Origin: Bacteroidota bacterium
Lineage (GTDB): Bacteria > Bacteroidota > Ignavibacteria > Kapaibacteriales > HRBIN21
Direction: 5' to 3'
Length of the DNA: 64,000 nt
NCBI GenBank assembly: GCA_030550395.1
Contig: JAUQPL010000001.1
Span: 193,795-257,794, forward strand
Below are positions 51,587 to 59,432 of this stretch, in pieces (positions within the stretch are counted from its first letter, which is position 1; each line of letters opens with the position of its first letter). Below the pieces are notes generated by a model. The model was not told the DNA's origin and did not search any database. It saw only the letters and a list, made by a program, of their open reading frames with translations. A program made the position numbers and the translations under genes.

Positions 51587-53419
51587 ATGTGTGGAATCGT
51601 CGGCTACATCGGTCATCGTCGGGCACTCCCCCTTCTCCTCAACGGGCTTAAGCGGTTGGAATACCGCGGGTACGACTCGGCCGGCATCGCCATCCCCCAC
51701 GAAGGCAAGCTCCATATTGTGAAACGAGCCGGTACCGTTGCCCAGCTAGAAGCCCTCTTGAGCCTTACTGACTTTCCGGCTACCATCGGTATCGGGCATA
51801 CCCGCTGGGCAACCCACGGGGAGCCCATTGACCGCAACGCCCATCCTCACGTGGACAGCTCCGGACGCATTGCCATCGTGCACAACGGCATCATTGAAAA
51901 CTACGCCACCCTCAAGGCAAAGCTCCAACAAGACGGCTATACCTTCCATTCCGATACCGATACCGAAGTTTTGGCGGTCTTTATCGGAGCCCTCTATGAA
52001 CAATACGGCAATCTGGAACTGGCCGTCCGCACTGCTCTCTCCGAAGTCCAAGGCACCTTTGGATTGGTGGTCCTCTCCGCCGATCACCCCGACCTGCTAA
52101 TCGCCGCCCGCCGGGGAAGCCCTATTGTTATCGGTATCGGGGAAAACGAGTATATCGTCGCCTCCGACGCAACTGCAATTGTGGAATACACCCGCTCGGT
52201 CTTCTACCTGACCGACGACGAAATGGCCATCTTGACCCGCTCCGGATGCCGCACAAAAACCATCGACGACGTTCCCACCTCAGCTCAACTCCTGGAACTG
52301 GAATTCGACTTGGAGCGAATTGAAAAAGGGGGCTTCCCGCACTTTATGCTCAAGGAAATCTACGAACAACCCCAAACTTTCCGTGATGCCCACCGAGGAC
52401 GCCTCTTAGTGCAAGAAGGCAACGTCAAGCTTGGGGGCCTCCGGAGCGTTGAGAAACAACTCCGACAAGCCCGACGCCTTATCCTAACGGGCTGCGGAAC
52501 TTCTTGGCACGCCGCCCTCGTCGGCGAATACTGGATTGAAGAGCTGGCACGCATTCCGGTCGAAGTGGAGTACGCCTCAGAGCTCCGATATCGCAACCCC
52601 GTGCTGTATCCTGACGACATCGTTATCGCTATCTCCCAAAGCGGGGAAACTGCCGATACGCTGGCCGCTGTCCGCGAAGCCAAGCTGCGGGGTGCAACTG
52701 TCCTGGGTATCGTCAATGTCGTCGGTAGCTCGATTGCCCGGGAAACTCACGCCGGTGTCTATATCCATGCCGGACCCGAAATTGGGGTCGCCTCCACCAA
52801 AGCCTTCACTTCTCAGCTGGCAGTCCTAATGTTATTGGCGCTCTACCTGGGGCGAATGCGTCATCTTTCGGCAACGCAAGCACAGGAAATTGCGGCAGAA
52901 ATGCTCCGCATCCCCGAAAAGATTCGCTCCATACTGGAGCGCAGCGAGCTTATCCGCGACATCGCCTGTCAATACGCCCACGCTCAGCATTTTCTCTACC
53001 TCGGGCGCGGAGTGAATTTCCCCGTAGCACTGGAAGGCGCCCTCAAGATGAAGGAAATTTCCTACATCCACGCTGAGGGCTACCCCGCCGCTGAAATGAA
53101 ACACGGTCCTATTGCTTTGATTGACGAGAACATGCCCGTCGTCGTCATCGTGCCTCGGGATGAGCTCTATGAAAAAGTGCTCTCCAATGTAGAGGAAATC
53201 CGCGCCCGCCGCGGCAAGGTCATCGCAATCGCTACCGAAGGAGATACTGAAATTGAAGCCTTGGCTAACCACGTTATCCCCATCCCCGAAACCCTTCCCC
53301 TCCTAACTCCAATCCTGACTGTTATCCCCCTACAGCTTTTAGCCTACCATGCTGCTGTTGAGCGCGGATGCAACGTAGATATGCCACGCAACCTGGCCAA
53401 AAGTGTCACCGTAGAGTAG
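51587..53419 (+). CDS. glmS: Glutamine-fructose-6-phosphate aminotransferase
   Basis: 610 residues, standard. It makes glucosamine-6-phosphate for peptidoglycan and LPS. The N-terminal nucleophile Cys2 is in MCGIVGYIGHR; the glutaminase domain has GIGHTRWATHGEP and SDTDTEVL. Two SIS domains follow: ILTGCGTSWHAALVGEYW, ISQSGETADTLAA and FLYLGRGVNFPVALEGALKMKE. The ending LAKSVTVE is the conserved GlmS C-terminus. It is monocistronic and convergent with the DUF5683 gene, 3 bases apart. Confidence 0.97.
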   Translation: MCGIVGYIGHRRALPLLLNGLKRLEYRGYDSAGIAIPHEGKLHIVKRAGTVAQLEALLSLTDFPATIGIGHTRWATHGEPIDRNAHPHVDSSGRIAIVHNGIIENYATLKAKLQQDGYTFHSDTDTEVLAVFIGALYEQYGNLELAVRTALSEVQGTFGLVVLSADHPDLLIAARRGSPIVIGIGENEYIVASDATAIVEYTRSVFYLTDDEMAILTRSGCRTKTIDDVPTSAQLLELEFDLERIEKGGFPHFMLKEIYEQPQTFRDAHRGRLLVQEGNVKLGGLRSVEKQLRQARRLILTGCGTSWHAALVGEYWIEELARIPVEVEYASELRYRNPVLYPDDIVIAISQSGETADTLAAVREAKLRGATVLGIVNVVGSSIARETHAGVYIHAGPEIGVASTKAFTSQLAVLMLLALYLGRMRHLSATQAQEIAAEMLRIPEKIRSILERSELIRDIACQYAHAQHFLYLGRGVNFPVALEGALKMKEISYIHAEGYPAAEMKHGPIALIDENMPVVVIVPRDELYEKVLSNVEEIRARRGKVIAIATEGDTEIEALANHVIPIPETLPLLTPILTVIPLQLLAYHAAVERGCNVDMPRNLAKSVTVE

Positions 53420-53422
53420 CCC

Positions 53423-53941
53423 TTACCACTGCCACCTGACGCTCAGCACCACCCCCTGGGAGGGAAGCGGAAGCGGCGCAACGCTGAGCTGTTCACTGAC
53501 ATTGAAGCCAGAAAGATGGGCTTCCACGTACGCATCCACTGCTGCCAATACATACGCTGCCACCCAAAAGGCAAGGGCAAGATCACGCCGCTCCACATAC
53601 AGAGTCCGGTATGCCCTCAAGAGAGCAATCCTTTGAGGTAAATCTCCCCGCTCCACCGCCTGTTCAAGTTGGCGCTGATACGATACGTACTGACGCTGGT
53701 TTGAGAGCGTCAAGTAGCCGCTGACGAGGCTGCCAAGGAAGAAAACCGGCGCTTTCCAATAAGCTCCCACGTAGAGCTGTCCCCAGCCGGGTACGAAAAG
53801 GGAGCGCAGGAGCGCCCCCGTTGGGGATTTCGCTCCCTTCACTTCCGTTCCCACACTATCGGGCACAGAGGCAACCACAAGCTGCTGGATGGCAAAGCAC
53901 CCCACGACCGTACCGAACACCAGCGCATGGCGAAAAGTCAT
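53423..53941 (-). CDS. DUF5683 domain protein
   Basis: 172 residues from the ATG at 53941. An open frame continues upstream through the tRNA genes but that part is not coding. An N-terminal signal peptide (HALVFGTVVGCFAIQQLVVA) is followed by the family's SLFVPGWGQLYVGAYWKAPVFF motif near residues 50-71 and two further hydrophobic helices (LALAFWVAAYVLAAVDAYVEAHL). DUF5683 proteins are common in Bacteroidota, but the function is unknown. It follows a tRNA unit whose terminator ends just before this gene, so it needs a separate promoter that I could not identify. Confidence 0.8.
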   Translation of the reverse strand: MTFRHALVFGTVVGCFAIQQLVVASVPDSVGTEVKGAKSPTGALLRSLFVPGWGQLYVGAYWKAPVFFLGSLVSGYLTLSNQRQYVSYQRQLEQAVERGDLPQRIALLRAYRTLYVERRDLALAFWVAAYVLAAVDAYVEAHLSGFNVSEQLSVAPLPLPSQGVVLSVRWQW

Positions 53942-53956
53942 CACAAGCGGTAGAAT

Positions 53957-53992
53957 CCAAAAAACAAAAACGGCGCTGCTCGTAGCAACGCC
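53957..53992 (-). terminator. Rho-independent terminator of the tRNA-Ser/tRNA-Leu unit
   Basis: Inverted repeat GGCGTTGC / GCAGCGCC (8 bp, one G-T pair) at 53985-53992 and 53972-53979 with a five-base loop. On the minus strand it is followed by GTTTTTGTTTTTTGG. It lies 9 bases after the tRNA-Leu 3' end. Confidence 0.85.
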
Positions 53993-54001
53993 TCCCCTCT
54001 G

Positions 54002-54085
54002 TGCCCGGCGCAGGACTCGAACCTGCACGCCCTTGCGGGCACTACACCCTGAATGTAGCGCGTCTACCATTTCCGCCAGCCGGGC
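54002..54085 (-). tRNA. tRNA-Leu (anticodon CAG)
   Basis: 84 nt on the minus strand. Acceptor GCCCGGC pairs with GCCGGGC; the anticodon loop is TTCAGGG between CTACA and TGTAG. A variable arm TGCCCGCAAGGGCG and T-loop GGTTCGAGTCC are present, as expected for a class II tRNA-Leu that reads CUG. The 3' CCA is not encoded. It is cotranscribed after tRNA-Ser. Confidence 0.95.
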
Positions 54086-54088
54086 AAG

Positions 54089-54177
54089 CGGAGAGGGTGG
54101 GATTCGAACCCACGGTGCCCCGGAAGGGGCACAACGGTTTTCGAGACCGCCCCGTTCAACCACTCCGGCACCTCTCC
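54089..54177 (-). tRNA. tRNA-Ser (anticodon CGA)
   Basis: 89 nt on the minus strand. Acceptor GGAGAGG pairs with CCTCTCC and the discriminator is G. The anticodon loop CTCGAAA lies between GCGGT and ACCGT. The long variable arm is TGCCCCTTCCGGGGCA. It reads UCG. No encoded CCA. The promoter box ends 9 bases upstream. Confidence 0.95.
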
Positions 54178-54186
54178 GGGGCTGCA

Positions 54187-54194
54187 CAAAATTA
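54187..54194 (-). promoter_or_regulatory. -7 box (TAATTTTG) of the tRNA-Ser/tRNA-Leu unit
   Basis: Exact TAnnTTTG on the minus strand, 9 bases before the first base of tRNA-Ser. The same distance separates TATTTTTG from tRNA-Ser(GCU) at 63581, so it probably marks a -7 element. Confidence 0.7.
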
Positions 54195-54217
54195 CAGCTT
54201 CCGCTGCAGGCAGAAGC

Positions 54218-54694
54218 TCAGTGCTGGTGCTCGTGCCTTTCTTTCTGCAGCGGTCGCTCCGGACGCGGTGGACGCCCCACTGGGCAAGCAACCTGCTGCC
54301 ATCCCGCCTGGGCAAAACGCAATCGAAGTTGGACAGTATCACCCGGACGGAGTGCCTGGGTCAGGTCATACAACATAATATGCAAGCCTCCAGGACGCAA
54401 GACTATGGAGTCCTGCGCAGGAACGACAATCTGCCGCACTTTCCGCATCTGCATCCGCCCTGTCATATCCCGCACTGTTTCATGGAGCTCCACTCGTCCC
54501 GCCTGCGGCGAAGCCGCCTCCAAGAGTGTGTCCGCCTTCGCCCCTGTGTTGACAATAACTCCATACGCCGCGCTGGGAATTGCTTTCCCGGCCGGACGCG
54601 CCCAAAAGCCTTTCAGCTGCACAGAAGCTTGCACTGCCCACGAAGCTCCCACGATAATCCCCACACACAGCAACACCGCTGACCAGCTCCTCAT
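54218..54694 (-). CDS. PCu(A)C-type periplasmic copper chaperone
   Basis: 158 residues with a signal peptide (VLLCVGIIVGASWAVQA). The family delivers Cu(I) to the CuA site of cytochrome oxidase subunit II. Ligand-bearing segments are HETVRDMTGRMQMRKV (the H...M-x-M motif) and PGGLHIMLYDLTQAL (H-x-M). A His-rich tail (HEHQH) may add copper sites. It is coupled to SCO (ATGA overlap) at the end of the oxidase operon, an arrangement that strongly supports the function. Confidence 0.9.
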   Translation of the reverse strand: MRSWSAVLLCVGIIVGASWAVQASVQLKGFWARPAGKAIPSAAYGVIVNTGAKADTLLEAASPQAGRVELHETVRDMTGRMQMRKVRQIVVPAQDSIVLRPGGLHIMLYDLTQALRPGDTVQLRLRFAQAGWQQVACPVGRPPRPERPLQKERHEHQH

Positions 54695-55299
54695 GGCTCT
54701 GACCTCAATTGTTCCACATCCCGCACAACTTCAGCAACCGGAGCCTCTGTCCCCGAATATCGCCTGCGGATACGCCCTTCACCATCCACGAGAAAGAGCG
54801 CATCAGAGTGGGCAAAAAAATACGATGCTCCCCCATCCGTGAACTCTGTCGGAGTCTTTTGGACAACAACCCCAAAAAGCTGTGTCAATTCCTCCACTAC
54901 CTCCGGCTTCCCGCTCAGGAGCACGAAACCAGGCTCCGGAAGCCCATGAGCCTGAGCAAAATCCCGGAGGCGCTCTGGACTATCCCTCTGAGGGTCAAAG
55001 GAAATCATCAGCGCTTGGACACCACCGGTGTCAGGCAGTGCTTGCCAAATCTGGAGCATCCGTTGGGCTATCATCGGACAAATGTCCGGGCATTGCACGT
55101 AGAAAAATGCCACCAGAAGGACTCTCCCACGGAAATCGCGCGGAAACTCTACCCTATTCCCCTGCTGTGTCCACAGTGGGTAGGGCCCTCGCACAACCGT
55201 GCCTTCCGGCTGACAACCCCCGATGCCCAACCACAGCGCTATAATGCCACCGCAGGCACAAAACGCCATGATCTTCGCTTGCGTTCTGCGCTTCCTCAT
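54691..55299 (-). CDS. SCO1/SenC-family copper chaperone (lipoprotein)
   Basis: 202 residues. The signal has a good lipobox (LGIGGC), so it is anchored in the outer face of a membrane. The thioredoxin-like fold has the copper/thiol motif CPDICP and the distal histidine in YFFAHSDALFLVD. SCO proteins help build the CuA centre by copper delivery or disulfide exchange. It lies between oxidase subunit I and PCu(A)C in the same operon. Confidence 0.92.
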   Translation of the reverse strand: MRKRRTQAKIMAFCACGGIIALWLGIGGCQPEGTVVRGPYPLWTQQGNRVEFPRDFRGRVLLVAFFYVQCPDICPMIAQRMLQIWQALPDTGGVQALMISFDPQRDSPERLRDFAQAHGLPEPGFVLLSGKPEVVEELTQLFGVVVQKTPTEFTDGGASYFFAHSDALFLVDGEGRIRRRYSGTEAPVAEVVRDVEQLRSEP

Positions 55300-55307
55300 C
55301 CCTTACC

Positions 55308-57095
55308 CTACTGCCCCAGCGGTTGCTCCTGCCGGGAAGTCTCCTGCAACTGCTTTTCCGGAACATTGTACTCGGGAACATAGGCTGGGGCTGGTTTGAA
55401 ACTGCTCCGCACTACATCGTAGAGAACTGGCGTGTAGGAAACAATGATAAGCACTACAGCAGCCACAACCCAGGGTGCTAACCGATTGAGTGCTCTTACC
55501 GGTTCGTCATGGTATACCTCTGCCACGGGGAACTCCACCGTTGCTTCCTGGGTCCGCCGCGCAAAGAGCGTGGAAAAGAAAGCAACGAAGTAGAGCAGCG
55601 CCGCAATAAACATGATAATGCCGCCAACCATTGCTATTTCCGCATACGGCGCCCAGTCAGCTCGGAAGAAGACAGTCCCCTGCATATCCGGATTCAATGC
55701 CCCAGCCCCCAAATATGTCCGCCGTGGCATTCCCTGCAAACCACCCCGCATCATGCCGAAAGAGAAGATCAGCACCCCAACGAGCCAGAGATAGGGCATC
55801 GCAACGACAAGGCTCTTCAAGCGCACTCCTTTGCCGCTGAGTTGGGACACCAGGAAAAGACTCATACCCAACACAGCTAAAAGCACAGGGCTACCAACTG
55901 TCAGATGGAAATGCCCCGGTATCCACGAAGTATTGTGCACCGCCAGATTCAAGTTGTACGATGCATTAACAATGCCCGAAATACCACCGAAGATGAAGAT
56001 GATCAGCCCCGCTATCCAATAGCTGAACAACCAGCGTTCTCGGTCAAAATAGGGTAGACGGACCATCCAACCGAACAATCCGCGTGCCCCACGCTGCCGC
56101 CCTGCATACTCCAGCGATGCTGCAACGGTGAAAGCAGTGATCAAACTCGGAAGCGCAACGGCATAAGTCAGAAATGTATGCACCCATTTCCACTGCGTGC
56201 CGATTCCTGGATCAGCAAACTGATGATGTGCCCCCACTGGAATGGAAAAGAGAATGAACATCACGAAGACCAGTCGTCCTGCAGCATCGCTAAAGAGCTT
56301 TCCACCGGCCACTTTTGGCAGCATCGTGTAGTACATCACATAGGCCGGCAAGAGCCAGAAATAGACTAGCGGATGTCCGAAGAACCAAAAGAGTGCCCGC
56401 GCCAACGGCACATCTACCGTCTCCGTCCACCCCAGAGACCAAGGCAAGAGCAAGAACAGGACCTCAACAGCAACAGACAGTGTGGCGATAAACCAAATGA
56501 TGAACGTTGCAAACATCCCCATTACGGCCAGAGGGATTTTCTCGCCCGGGTGCTCGCGCCGCCAACGCCGGTAGAGCGGAATCCAGTTCGCCGCTCCCAC
56601 CCACGAGCCAATAATCAACAACGCCGCTCCAAGGTAAAAGGTCGGATGCGCCTTGAGCGGTGGATAAAACGTATACAGCACCGATGCCTGTCCGGTAAAC
56701 ATAGCAAACGCCGCAAGCAGCACCCCTATCAGCATCAGGATAGCGGAAAGCCACCCTATGCGCGTATTCAATGGCAGCCGGAGAAAATACGGCACCACTG
56801 CATTCCCAAAAGCTACAGCAAAGAAAGTGGTCAGCACAATTGCGTTGATAACTCCATGCAGCGTCAACCCCCAGTAGTACATGATGGAGCTTTGCCAATC
56901 AATATTCTTGAGCGCCTCCACCCCGAAAAGATTTCCCAGAGTACTAATCAACAGGCGGAGCAGCGGATCGTAATGGAGAACCCCTGCCCGAAAGAGCACT
57001 TGCATCAATCCACCGTAGATACCAATGGTCAAAAGGACAATTGGCACAATCAGCTCTGTCAGAATCAGATGCCGATACGAACGTGTCAGTTCCAT
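55308..57095 (-). CDS. Cytochrome c oxidase subunit I, B-type (ba3-like)
   Basis: 595 residues from the ATG at 57095, with about 13-14 helices. Low-spin heme His is in YYWGLTLHGVINAIV. The CuB region reads FWFFGHPLVYFWLLPAY: the helix VI glutamate of A-type enzymes is missing, and the HPLVY wording marks the B family. The two further CuB histidines are in GAHHQFADPG. Heme ligands are in WIPGHFHLTVG. The enzyme reduces O2 to water with proton translocation in the inner membrane. Starts upstream at 57134 overlap subunit II and are not preferred. Confidence 0.93.
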   Translation of the reverse strand: MELTRSYRHLILTELIVPIVLLTIGIYGGLMQVLFRAGVLHYDPLLRLLISTLGNLFGVEALKNIDWQSSIMYYWGLTLHGVINAIVLTTFFAVAFGNAVVPYFLRLPLNTRIGWLSAILMLIGVLLAAFAMFTGQASVLYTFYPPLKAHPTFYLGAALLIIGSWVGAANWIPLYRRWRREHPGEKIPLAVMGMFATFIIWFIATLSVAVEVLFLLLPWSLGWTETVDVPLARALFWFFGHPLVYFWLLPAYVMYYTMLPKVAGGKLFSDAAGRLVFVMFILFSIPVGAHHQFADPGIGTQWKWVHTFLTYAVALPSLITAFTVAASLEYAGRQRGARGLFGWMVRLPYFDRERWLFSYWIAGLIIFIFGGISGIVNASYNLNLAVHNTSWIPGHFHLTVGSPVLLAVLGMSLFLVSQLSGKGVRLKSLVVAMPYLWLVGVLIFSFGMMRGGLQGMPRRTYLGAGALNPDMQGTVFFRADWAPYAEIAMVGGIIMFIAALLYFVAFFSTLFARRTQEATVEFPVAEVYHDEPVRALNRLAPWVVAAVVLIIVSYTPVLYDVVRSSFKPAPAYVPEYNVPEKQLQETSRQEQPLGQ

Positions 57096-57108
57096 AGTCC
57101 CCCCGAGG

Positions 57109-57552
57109 CTATGGTTGTACAACCCGAACGACACCCATCATCTGCTGATGTCCTATGCCACAGTACTCGTGGCAAATGATCGGATACTCACCCGGTTGTG
57201 GGAAGCGAGCCCGCGCATATGTCACTGTACCCGGTACTGCCATGAGGTTGACGTTTGTGTAGTCAATATGGAAGCCGTGGACGACATCCCCTGACGTCAA
57301 ATAGATATCCACCACCGAGCCCGCCGGGATTTCCACCGGCGGCATCTGATATGCCCACATCCGTGCAATGACGTGAAGCTCATACCGTTTGTCCCCGGTC
57401 TGGAAAAGAGTATCCCGCTCAAACGGCTTCATCTCTGTTACGCAGCCGGGTACGTCTATACCAAACCCTGTCGCCAACACGAAGATGGCAATGAAGAATA
57501 GTACCATCACCACCGTACCAAGCCCTATGACAACCCGTTCTGTGCGTTCCAT
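57109..57552 (-). CDS. Cytochrome c oxidase subunit II, B-type
   Basis: 147 residues: one N-terminal helix (about 8-30) and a cupredoxin domain. CuA ligands are the H in VHGFHI and CHEYCGIGHQQM (C, E carbonyl, C, H, M). The small size with a single anchor matches Thermus-type ba3 subunit II rather than the two-helix A-type. It starts 3 bases after the subunit IIa stop and is followed by subunit I. Confidence 0.93.
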   Translation of the reverse strand: MERTERVVIGLGTVVMVLFFIAIFVLATGFGIDVPGCVTEMKPFERDTLFQTGDKRYELHVIARMWAYQMPPVEIPAGSVVDIYLTSGDVVHGFHIDYTNVNLMAVPGTVTYARARFPQPGEYPIICHEYCGIGHQQMMGVVRVVQP

Positions 57553-57555
57553 GGC

Positions 57556-57672
57556 TTATCCCCTCCGCAGTACCTGGAGATACACAGACAGCCACATCAC
57601 CCCATAAAGCAGCAGCATCAAAACAAAAAAGGCCAATGCCCCGCGCGGCTTAAAGACGTCCTGTGCTTCCAT
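57556..57672 (-). CDS. Cytochrome oxidase subunit IIa (38 residues)
   Basis: A 38-codon gene. It has a short polar N-terminus (MEAQDVFKPRGAL), one membrane helix (about 12-33) and a basic C-terminus (QVLRRG). Size, single helix, and position immediately before B-type subunit II match subunit IIa of ba3 oxidases (34-residue CbaD in Thermus). It has a strong ribosome-binding site (GAGGAG, 2-8 bases upstream) and a promoter box 36 bases upstream, so it is the first gene of the oxidase operon. Assignment is by position and topology, since the sequence is too short for a firm family call. Confidence 0.75.
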   Translation of the reverse strand: MEAQDVFKPRGALAFFVLMLLLYGVMWLSVYLQVLRRG

Positions 57673-57708
57673 CTCTCCTCACCCTCTGTGGTTAGACTAT
57701 CCGGTTAA

Positions 57709-57716
57709 CAAACTTA
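57709..57716 (-). promoter_or_regulatory. -7 box (TAAGTTTG) of the oxidase operon
   Basis: Exact TAnnTTTG on the minus strand, 36 bases before the subunit IIa ATG. No clear TTTG is seen 17-19 bases further up. Confidence 0.6.
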
Positions 57717-57875
57717 CAATAACTCCCCCTTTCCTCATTGCGGCTATCTGTCACCCAACATGCTGACTTTCGTCACATTACCGAACTCTCACCCGATGGC
57801 CAACGAGCATAGGAAGAGCATTTTCTCATCGTCTACAGTGCCGTCGTTGCACAAACATCCAGGCTTGTGACTGCC

Positions 57876-59180
57876 ATGTTCATAACGGCAGAACTTCTCC
57901 GCAAAAAACGGGATGGAGGAGAGCTCAGCCCCGAGGAGGTCTCTTGGTTTGTCGCGCAGAGTGTCCGTGGAAACATCACCGAAGCCCAGATTGCTGCCTT
58001 CCTGATGGCTGTTTGCATCCGTGGGTTAAGTCTGCGGGAGACTGTTGCCCTCACTCAAGCGATGCGGGATTCTGGTATACGCTTCTCCTGGCATCATTTG
58101 GGCAAGCCTATAGCTGACAAACACTCCACCGGTGGGGTCGGAGACAAAATTTCTTTGCTATTGGTCCCCCTGGTCAGCGCCTGCAACATCCTGGTGCCAA
58201 TGATTTCCGGGCGCGCTTTGGGACACACAGGAGGCACGATTGATAAGTGGGAGTCCATCCACGGTCTGCGCACTTCCTTCTCGCTCTCCGAGTTAGAACA
58301 GCTCCTGCGCCAAGTTGGTGCCTTCATTATTGGACAATCTGAGGAAATTGTCCCCGCCGACCGCCTTTTCTACCGGCTTCGGGATGTAACGGCAACGGTG
58401 GAGTCCATCGGACTCATTACCGCATCCATCCTGAGCAAGAAGCTGGTGGAAGACTTAGACGCTTTAGTCATGGACATCAAAGTCGGCAGTGGAGCCTTCC
58501 TCCCCACACTGGACGCTGCCCAAGAGTTAGCCCACACGATGCGTTCTGTTGCTGCCGAACTGGGACTTCCCCTACGAGTGCTCTTCTCCCGAATGGAGAG
58601 CCCATTAGGCTTCGCCGTGGGGAATTGGTGGGAGATCTGGGAAGCAGAACAGGCTCTCCGGGATTATGCCACTGCCCCATCCGATGTGCGAGAGCTTACC
58701 GAAGCCCTAGCTGTTGAAATGCTTCTGCTATCCGGAGGAGCAGATTCGCCGCAGCAAGCCTTGCAGCTTATCCGCTCCGTTTGGCAGAGCGGCACTGCAT
58801 GGGAGCGATTCCATGCCCTTGTACGAGCCCAAGGAGGACGATGGGAAGAGTCCTCAGAGGCTTACAAATCCCTCCACCCCTTTTACCTCTCTGCCTGGGA
58901 GGATGGCTACCTTGCCACCGTAGACGCTCGCACTGTCGGAATGGCCGCACTCCTCTTAGGAGCCGGTCGCAAAACGCAGCACGACACTGTCGATCCCGCC
59001 GCTGGCATTCTCCTCTACAAGAAACCCGGCGACTTCGTCCGACGCGGAGAGGCTCTCGCTGCACTCTTCTCCAGCACACCGGCCTCCTTCCCCCCCGCTG
59101 CGGAAATGCTCCGAAAGGCGTACCAGTTTAGCCCGGAGCCACCAACGCTTCCTTCTTCCCCTATTCTTGGCTTTCTATAG
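57876..59180 (+). CDS. Thymidine/pyrimidine-nucleoside phosphorylase
   Basis: 434 residues from the ATG at 57876; a GTG at 57867 is an alternative. It phosphorolyses pyrimidine nucleosides for salvage. The signature for the family is SGRALGHTGGTIDKWESI, with KHSTGGVGDKISL and the phosphate-site lysine and serine. VMDIKVGSGAFLP lines the active site. The length fits both DeoA (about 440) and Pdp (about 433); specificity cannot be decided. The 203-bp gap before it shows no exact TAnnTTTG box on the plus strand. It is monocistronic. Confidence 0.92.
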   Translation: MFITAELLRKKRDGGELSPEEVSWFVAQSVRGNITEAQIAAFLMAVCIRGLSLRETVALTQAMRDSGIRFSWHHLGKPIADKHSTGGVGDKISLLLVPLVSACNILVPMISGRALGHTGGTIDKWESIHGLRTSFSLSELEQLLRQVGAFIIGQSEEIVPADRLFYRLRDVTATVESIGLITASILSKKLVEDLDALVMDIKVGSGAFLPTLDAAQELAHTMRSVAAELGLPLRVLFSRMESPLGFAVGNWWEIWEAEQALRDYATAPSDVRELTEALAVEMLLLSGGADSPQQALQLIRSVWQSGTAWERFHALVRAQGGRWEESSEAYKSLHPFYLSAWEDGYLATVDARTVGMAALLLGAGRKTQHDTVDPAAGILLYKKPGDFVRRGEALAALFSSTPASFPPAAEMLRKAYQFSPEPPTLPSSPILGFL

Positions 59181-59432
59181 CCTGCTGTGTTCAGCTGCAA
59201 GGCATACCCGATAAAGACTGCCGCTCCTAAACCGACCAGCACCACAATCCCATGCGCCCCAATACTTGCACCTCCACTGGGATGATAGGCAAAGTGCACC
59301 GTTGGCACACTCCTAAGCTATTCCCGCAACGACTCTCCCGATTCGGAAGATCCCAACCGCTGGTCTTGTATCATTTCCACACCCGCTGCTCATCCCCTCA
59401 CATATCCCCCTCAACCCTGCTGGGCCGCTTTT

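Noticed and set aside
53942-54187. N-terminal extension of the DUF5683 frame (254 codons in total)
   Set aside because: The extra codons read through tRNA-Leu, tRNA-Ser and the terminator; the ATG at 53941 gives a normal signal peptide.
53889-54842. 317-codon plus-strand frame
   Set aside because: It is antisense to the tRNAs, PCu(A)C and part of SCO and has no family features.
56373-57179. 268-codon plus-strand frame opposite oxidase subunit I
   Set aside because: Gln/Arg/His-rich antisense translation of membrane helices, a common artefact.
59015-59308. 97-codon minus-strand frame at the end of the nucleoside phosphorylase
   Set aside because: Over half lies antisense to a clear gene, the start is GTG without a ribosome-binding site, and no homologous feature is seen. 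The 252-bp gap 59181-59432 shows no other gene or terminator I can support.
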